A stretch of DNA of 11,867 nt from Microbacteriaceae bacterium UBA4731 (GTDB taxonomy: Bacteria; Actinomycetota; Actinomycetes; Actinomycetales; Microbacteriaceae): assembly GCA_002404115.1 (NCBI GenBank), contig DHJB01000069.1, forward strand, positions 1 to 11,867, written 5' to 3'. Below the pieces are notes generated by a model. The model saw only the letters and a program-made list of their open reading frames with translations. It was not told the origin of the DNA and did no database searches. Position numbers and translations under genes: made by a program. Shown here in pieces: positions 7,942 to 11,867 of this stretch. Position 1 is the first letter of the stretch; each line of letters starts with the position of its first letter.

Positions 7942-9306
7942 ATGACACACGTCGAATCCCCCCGCACGGTCGTGCCCGTTGGAGGACCATCGCTTCCGCA
8001 GGAGCGCCGCCTGGTGACGGCCATCCCCGGCCCGAAGTCGCTCGAGCTGACCCGCCGCAAGGAACAGGCGATCTCCGCGGGCGTCGGCACCACCATCCCC
8101 GTGTACACCGTGGCTGCCGGCGGCGGCGTGCTCGTGGACGTGGACGGCAACTCGCTGATCGACCTGGGGTCCGGCATCGCAGTGACCGGCGTGGGCAACA
8201 GCGCCCCACGCGTCGTCGTCGCCGTCGCCGCCCAGCTGGCGCAGTTCACCCACACCTGCTTCAGCGTCGCCCCCTACGACGGCTACATCGAGGTCGCGGA
8301 GGCGCTCAACCGGCTCACGCCCGGCGACCACGCCAAACGCAGCGCCCTGTTCAACTCCGGCGCCGAAGCCGTGGAGAACGCGGTCAAGATCGCCCGCCAT
8401 TACACCGGTCGGCAGGCCGTGCTCGCCTTCGACCACGCCTACCATGGCCGCACCACCCTGACCATGGGCCTCACCGCCAAGAACCTGCCGTACAAGAACG
8501 GCTTCGGTCCGTTCGCCGCGGAGATCTACCGCGCCCCGCTCTCCTACCCCTTCCGGGACGGCGGCCTCGACGGCGTCGAGGCCGCGAGGCGTGTCATCAG
8601 CCAGGTCGAGAAGCAGATCGGCGCGAACAACCTCGCCGCGATGATCATCGAGCCCATCCAGGGTGAGGGGGGCTTCATCGTCCCCGCCGCCGGGTTCCTG
8701 CCGACCCTCCTCGACTGGTGCCGCGCCAACGGCATCGTCTTCATCGCCGACGAGGTGCAGACCGGTTTCGCCCGCACCGGCGCCATGTTCGCGAGCGAGC
8801 ACGAGGGCATCGTGCCCGACCTGATGGTGATGGCAAAAGGCATCGCCGGCGGTCTTCCGCTCTCCGCGGTGACCGGCCGCGCCGAGATCATGGATTCGCC
8901 GCAGGTCGGCGGTATCGGCGGCACCTACGGCGGCAACCCGCTCGCCTGCGCGGCGGCACTCGCCACCATCGACAGTTACGAGACCGACAACCTGGTCGAG
9001 CGCGCCCGCGAGATCGGCGCCATCCTGACCGAGCGGCTCAGCGCGCTCCAGGCCGCGGACGGCCGCGTCGGAGACGTGCGCGGACGTGGGGCGATGATGG
9101 CCATCGAGCTGGTCGACCCGGCGACGGGGGAGCCGGATGCCGCGCTCACGAGCCGCGTCGCCGCTGCGGCACACGCCGCCGGCGTCATCCTGCTCACCTG
9201 CGGGACCTATGGCAACGTCATCCGCTTCCTGCCGCCGCTGAGCATGCCGGACCACCTGCTCGTCGAGGGCCTGCAGGTCGTCGCCGACACACTGGCCGCA
9301 GCATGA
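7942..9306 (+). CDS. gabT: 4-aminobutyrate--2-oxoglutarate transaminase (GabT)
   Basis: This cytosolic class III PLP aminotransferase converts GABA and 2-oxoglutarate to succinate semialdehyde and glutamate. Of its 454 residues, Lys299 in M-A-K-G-I-A-G-G is the Schiff-base lysine and Asp270 in I-A-D-E-V-Q-T-G-F contacts the PLP ring nitrogen. N-S-G-A-E-A-V-E-N-A-V-K is the phosphate-binding motif, and E-P-I-Q-G-E-G-G-F and G-G-T-Y-G-G-N-P-L are GABA-transaminase-like. The ATG at 7942 has GGAG (7933-7936) five bases upstream; the frame extends to an ATG at 7861, but that lacks a ribosome site and would add 27 atypical residues. The TGA overlaps the next ATG (ATGA), so gabT and gabD form a coupled operon. 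Divergence from the PucR gene suggests induction by GABA or a related amine. Confidence 0.95.
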   Translation: MTHVESPRTVVPVGGPSLPQERRLVTAIPGPKSLELTRRKEQAISAGVGTTIPVYTVAAGGGVLVDVDGNSLIDLGSGIAVTGVGNSAPRVVVAVAAQLAQFTHTCFSVAPYDGYIEVAEALNRLTPGDHAKRSALFNSGAEAVENAVKIARHYTGRQAVLAFDHAYHGRTTLTMGLTAKNLPYKNGFGPFAAEIYRAPLSYPFRDGGLDGVEAARRVISQVEKQIGANNLAAMIIEPIQGEGGFIVPAAGFLPTLLDWCRANGIVFIADEVQTGFARTGAMFASEHEGIVPDLMVMAKGIAGGLPLSAVTGRAEIMDSPQVGGIGGTYGGNPLACAAALATIDSYETDNLVERAREIGAILTERLSALQAADGRVGDVRGRGAMMAIELVDPATGEPDAALTSRVAAAAHAAGVILLTCGTYGNVIRFLPPLSMPDHLLVEGLQVVADTLAAA

Positions 9307-10802
9307 GCGGGTCGCTGGTCGCCTCGGCGGCGCTGCCGGCCGCATCCGAACGTGAAACCGAGTTGCTCGCGCGGGTGCCATCCGGCCTGTACATCAATGG
9401 CGTCTGGGAGCAGGGCGGCGGCGAGCCGATCACGGTCGCCGACCCGGCGACCGGCCTGCCGCTCAAGCGGATTGCGAACGCGGATGCCGCCGACGGCCTG
9501 CGCGCGCTCGATGCGGCGGTTGACGCCGCTGAAGCCTGGGCCGCCACGGCGCCTCGCGTGCGGGGAGAGATCCTGCGCCGTGCCTTCGACCTGCTGCAGG
9601 AGCGCCGCGAGGACTTCGCGCTGCTGATGACGATGGAGATGGGTAAGCCGCTCGCCGAGGCGAACGGCGAGGTCACCTACGGCGGTGAGTTCCTGCGCTG
9701 GTTCGGTGAGGAGGCCGTGCGCATCAGCGGCCGGTACGGGCTCACCCCGGAGGGCAACGGGCACATGATTGTGTCCCAGCGCCCGGTCGGTCCGTGCTTC
9801 CTGATCACCCCGTGGAACTTCCCGCTCGCAATGGCGACCCGCAAGATCGCCCCGGCGCTCGCCGCCGGCTGCACGGTCGTGATCAAGCCCGCCGAACTGA
9901 CCCCGCTGACCACCCTCCTCTTCGCGCGGCTGCTCGAAGACGCCGGGGTCCCGGCCGGCGTCGTCAACGTGATCACCACCTCGGCCTCGTCCGCGGTGGC
10001 CGGTCCGATCATCGCGGACCCGCGCCTGCGCAAGCTCAGCTTCACCGGCTCCACGGCCGTCGGCCGGAAGCTCATCCAGCAGTCGGCACAGGGCGTGCTG
10101 CGCACTTCGATGGAGCTCGGCGGCAACGCCCCGTTCGTCGTCTTCGAGGACGCCGACCTCGACAAGGCCGTCGACGGCGCCATGCTGGCCAAGTTCCGCA
10201 ACATCGGCCAGGCCTGCACGGCCGCGAACCGGTTCATCGTGCACGAGTCGGTCGCCGACGAGTTCGCCCGGCGCATCGCTGAGCGAGTCGGCCGACTGCG
10301 CATCGGCCGCGGTACCGAAGACGGCGTGACGATCGGCCCGCTCGTCAACGAGGCGGCCGTCGAAAGCACGGATGCCCTCGTGCAGGATGCGCTCGGGCGC
10401 GGCGCGACGCTGGTCACCGGCGGTGTCCGCCCGGCAGGCCCCGGCTCGTTCTACGAGCCGACCGTGCTCACCGGCCTGGCGCCGGACAGCGCCCTGCTGA
10501 GCGAGGAGATCTTCGGCCCGGTCGTCGGCATCATCACGTTCGGTGACGAAGACGAGGCCGTTCGCCTGGCCAACGCCACCGAGTACGGCCTGATCGGCTA
10601 CGTCTTCACCCAGGACCTCGCCCGCGGCCACCGGATGATCGACCGCCTGGAGACGGGAATGATGGGCCTGAACACGGGCCTGGTCTCGAACGCGGCTGCG
10701 CCCTTCGGCGGGGTCAAGCAGTCCGGCCTCGGCCGCGAGGGTGGCCTCGAGGGCATCCACGAGTACCTGTCCACCAAGTACACCCTCATCCCGGTCTCCT
10801 GA
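9303..10802 (+). CDS. gabD: Succinate-semialdehyde dehydrogenase (GabD)
   Basis: This enzyme oxidises succinate semialdehyde to succinate with NAD(P)+, completing GABA breakdown into the TCA cycle. The 499-residue aldehyde dehydrogenase has oxyanion Asn172 in T-P-W-N-F-P, cofactor motifs V-V-I-K-P-A-E and F-T-G-S-T-A-V-G, general base Glu271 in M-E-L-G-G-N, nucleophile Cys305 in G-Q-A-C-T-A-A-N-R-F, and E-E-I-F-G-P-V followed by G-L-G-R-E-G-G near the end. These fit the succinate-semialdehyde subgroup; the position after gabT supports it. The start overlaps the gabT stop by 4 bp, so translation is likely coupled; no strong ribosome site is visible. No GABA permease gene follows, unlike some gab operons. 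NAD versus NADP preference is not settled by the sequence. Confidence 0.94.
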   Translation: MSGSLVASAALPAASERETELLARVPSGLYINGVWEQGGGEPITVADPATGLPLKRIANADAADGLRALDAAVDAAEAWAATAPRVRGEILRRAFDLLQERREDFALLMTMEMGKPLAEANGEVTYGGEFLRWFGEEAVRISGRYGLTPEGNGHMIVSQRPVGPCFLITPWNFPLAMATRKIAPALAAGCTVVIKPAELTPLTTLLFARLLEDAGVPAGVVNVITTSASSAVAGPIIADPRLRKLSFTGSTAVGRKLIQQSAQGVLRTSMELGGNAPFVVFEDADLDKAVDGAMLAKFRNIGQACTAANRFIVHESVADEFARRIAERVGRLRIGRGTEDGVTIGPLVNEAAVESTDALVQDALGRGATLVTGGVRPAGPGSFYEPTVLTGLAPDSALLSEEIFGPVVGIITFGDEDEAVRLANATEYGLIGYVFTQDLARGHRMIDRLETGMMGLNTGLVSNAAAPFGGVKQSGLGREGGLEGIHEYLSTKYTLIPVS

Positions 10803-10835
10803 CCGGCGGCATCCGCGGGGCACGCGCTGCGCGGT

Positions 10836-10894
10836 GTGAGGGGTCGCATATCGACCTTCGTTGGTCGGTTCAAGGTCGATATGCGACCCCTCAC
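10836..10894. repeat. Nested intergenic palindrome with 23-bp perfect arms
   Basis: The arm at 10836-10858 is exactly complementary to 10872-10894 around a 13-base loop. Each arm is itself a small inverted repeat, GGTCG-5 bases-CGACC, and the loop has another GGTCG, giving five copies of the GGTCG/CGACC motif. It lies in the 108-bp gap between gabD and the convergent FAD dehydrogenase gene. A bidirectional terminator is possible, though no T tract follows. The nesting looks more like a protein-binding or REP-like element. Confidence 0.75.
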
Positions 10895-10910
10895 TCGAGG
10901 GCGTGCGGGG

Positions 10911-11792
10911 TCAGAGGGCGGCGGCGACCGCCCGGCCGGCGGTGCGTCCGGAGAACAGGCAGCCGCCCAGGAACGTGCCCTCGAGCGAGCGGTAGCCGTG
11001 CATCCCACCGCCGCCGAAGCCGCTGGCCTCGCCGGCCGCGTACAGGCCGGGTACCGGGCGCCCGTCCCAGCCGAGCGCCCGCGCGGAGAGGTCGGTCTCG
11101 ATTCCGCCGAGGCTCTTCCGGGTGAGGATGTGCAGCTTCACGGCGATGAGCGGGCCGTTGTCGGCGTCGAGCAGTTTGTGCGGGGTTGCCACGCGGATGA
11201 GCCGGTCGCCGCGGTAGTGGCGGGCCTGCCGGATCGCCGTGATCTGGGCATCCTTCGAGAAGTCGTTGTCGAGTTCACGGTCGCGGGCGACGATCTCCTC
11301 TTCGATCCGCGCGAAGTCGAGCAGCACCTCGGGGGAGAGTTTCTGCATGCCGGCCATGAGCTCGTGGAGCGTGTCGGCGACCACGAAGTCGACGCCCTTC
11401 TCCTTGAATGCCTCGACCGGCCCTGGCGCCCCGGGGGCGACCCGCTTCGCGAGGAGCCTGAGGTCCTTCCCGGTCAGGTCGGGGTTCTGCTCGCTGCCCG
11501 AGAGCGCGAACTCCTTCTCGATGATCTTCTGGGTGAGCACGAACCAGCTGTGCTCGTACCCGGTCTTCAGGATGTGCTCGAGGGTGCCGAGCGTGTCAAA
11601 ACCGGGGAACAGCGGCGCCGGCAGTCGTTTGCCTGTCGCGTCGAGCCAGAGCGACGACGGCCCGGGGAGAATGCGGATGCCGTGCCGGGCCCACACCGGA
11701 TCCCAGTTGGTGATGCCTTCGGTGTAGTGCCACATCCGGTCGCCGTTGATGAGGCGGGGGGCCGCCCCCCCGGGGGGGGCGGGCACCCCCAA
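10911..11792 (-). CDS. FAD-binding dehydrogenase (KstD/fumarate-reductase-like), C-terminal part
   Basis: About 280 clean residues (10911-11756) match the C-terminal half of actinobacterial FAD-binding dehydrogenases of roughly 550 residues (Rv0785-like; related to 3-ketosteroid dehydrogenase and fumarate reductase flavoproteins). Recognisable segments are R-L-I-N-G-D-R-M-W-H-Y-T-E-G, L-P-G-P-S-S-L-W, P-L-F-P-G-F-D-T-L-G-T-L-E-H-I and the C-terminal FAD-contacting G-L-Y-A-A-G-E-A-S-G-F-G-G-G-G-M-H-G-Y. The substrate is unknown. The N-terminal half with the dinucleotide-binding motif is absent. Upstream of 11756 the frame runs into G/C homopolymers; its apparent first codon (TTG, 11790-11792) is not a real start, and an in-frame stop occurs at 11823-11825. 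The gene may be intact in the organism and broken here by bad sequence. Confidence 0.85.
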   Translation of the reverse strand: MGVPAPPGGAAPRLINGDRMWHYTEGITNWDPVWARHGIRILPGPSSLWLDATGKRLPAPLFPGFDTLGTLEHILKTGYEHSWFVLTQKIIEKEFALSGSEQNPDLTGKDLRLLAKRVAPGAPGPVEAFKEKGVDFVVADTLHELMAGMQKLSPEVLLDFARIEEEIVARDRELDNDFSKDAQITAIRQARHYRGDRLIRVATPHKLLDADNGPLIAVKLHILTRKSLGGIETDLSARALGWDGRPVPGLYAAGEASGFGGGGMHGYRSLEGTFLGGCLFSGRTAGRAVAAAL

Positions 11793-11802
11793 GGGGGGGG
11801 GG
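11757..11802. other. G/C homopolymer tract, probable sequence artefact
   Basis: Within 46 bases there are runs of C7 (11765-11771), G8 (11772-11779), C5 (11786-11790) and G10 (11793-11802). The rest of the window has no such density of runs. Protein similarity to the FAD dehydrogenase family stops here, although fragments such as G-V-P-A are retained. This is what low-quality base calls near a contig end look like. Confidence 0.7.
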
Positions 11803-11867
11803 CACGCCGAGCCTCGGCGCCGTCACCGACACGGGCCAGCGCCTCCGCCGAGTAGAGGAGCAGCTCG
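11803..11867. other. Unassigned 65-bp window end beyond the homopolymer tract
   Basis: One minus-strand frame is open and reads E-L-L-L-Y-S-A-E-A-L-A-R-V-G-D-G-A-E-A-R-R. Another has W-P...T-A-P...G-V-P, faintly like the expected FAD-dehydrogenase segment with gaps. The stretch is too short to decide between a damaged continuation of that gene and unrelated joined sequence. Confidence 0.3.

Noticed and set aside
7831..9381. 516-codon open frame on the minus strand opposite gabT
   Set aside because: It is a shadow of gabT caused by high GC. The translation is low-complexity (Gly, Val, Asp, Glu, Arg) with no family features, and gabT has full catalytic motifs.
9207..10823. 538-codon open frame on the minus strand opposite gabD
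   Set aside because: Same reason: it mirrors gabD, has no recognisable domain and no plausible start region.
10845..10872. TGAACC on the minus strand in the loop of the 10836-10894 palindrome as an ECF -35
   Set aside because: The sequence 16 bases downstream is TATGCG, not a CGTGTT-like -10, and it points into the end of gabD.

Overview
The window looks like ordinary chromosome from a high-GC actinobacterium, most likely family Microbacteriaceae (Cryobacterium/Leifsonia-like). The reasons are strong G/C preference at third codon positions, Asp-Ala often written GAT-GCC, Tat and lipobox signals of actinobacterial type, a SigL/RslA-type sigma/anti-sigma pair, and a PucR regulator divergent from gabT-gabD. 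Placement below family level is not supportable from the sequence. No rRNA, tRNA, CRISPR array, insertion sequence or prophage gene was seen.

Left part (1-2800): the 3' part of a secreted lipoprotein gene is followed, two bases after its stop, by ettA (ABC-F translation factor), and then by a small hotdog-fold thioesterase. The gap after the thioesterase (2682-2799) holds a 15-bp-arm palindrome.

Centre-left (2800-4600): a Rieske 2Fe-2S Tat lipoprotein gene (minus strand) is divergent from an ECF sigma factor, which overlaps a zinc-motif membrane anti-sigma gene by 4 bp. The 134-bp divergent gap holds two back-to-back sites of the form TGAACC-N16-CGTGKT, one facing each way. They match the promoter consensus described for mycobacterial SigL. 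The simplest reading is that the sigma factor transcribes both its own operon and the Rieske gene. This is the best regulatory finding in the window.

Centre (4597-6217): tesB (acyl-CoA thioesterase II, minus strand) converges on the anti-sigma gene and shares its CTAG stop. It is divergent from a 225-residue protein that I do not recognise.

Right-centre (6229-10802): a PucR-family regulator (minus strand, GTG start) is divergent from gabT and gabD, which overlap by 4 bp. GabT (4-aminobutyrate transaminase) and GabD (succinate-semialdehyde dehydrogenase) carry GABA carbon to succinate. The 165-bp gap between pucR and gabT contains inverted repeats that are candidate operators.

Right end (10803-11867): a nested 23-bp-arm palindrome lies between gabD and the convergent 3' half of a KstD-like FAD-binding dehydrogenase. 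From about 11757 the sequence breaks into runs of G and C (up to G10). Family similarity is lost there and the reading frame hits a stop, so this looks like poor sequence or a chimeric contig end rather than biology.

I found no clearly new multi-gene system. The observations worth testing are the divergent ECF promoter pair with its Rieske target, the two palindromic intergenic elements, the pucR/gabT operator candidates and the possibly leaderless start of ettA.
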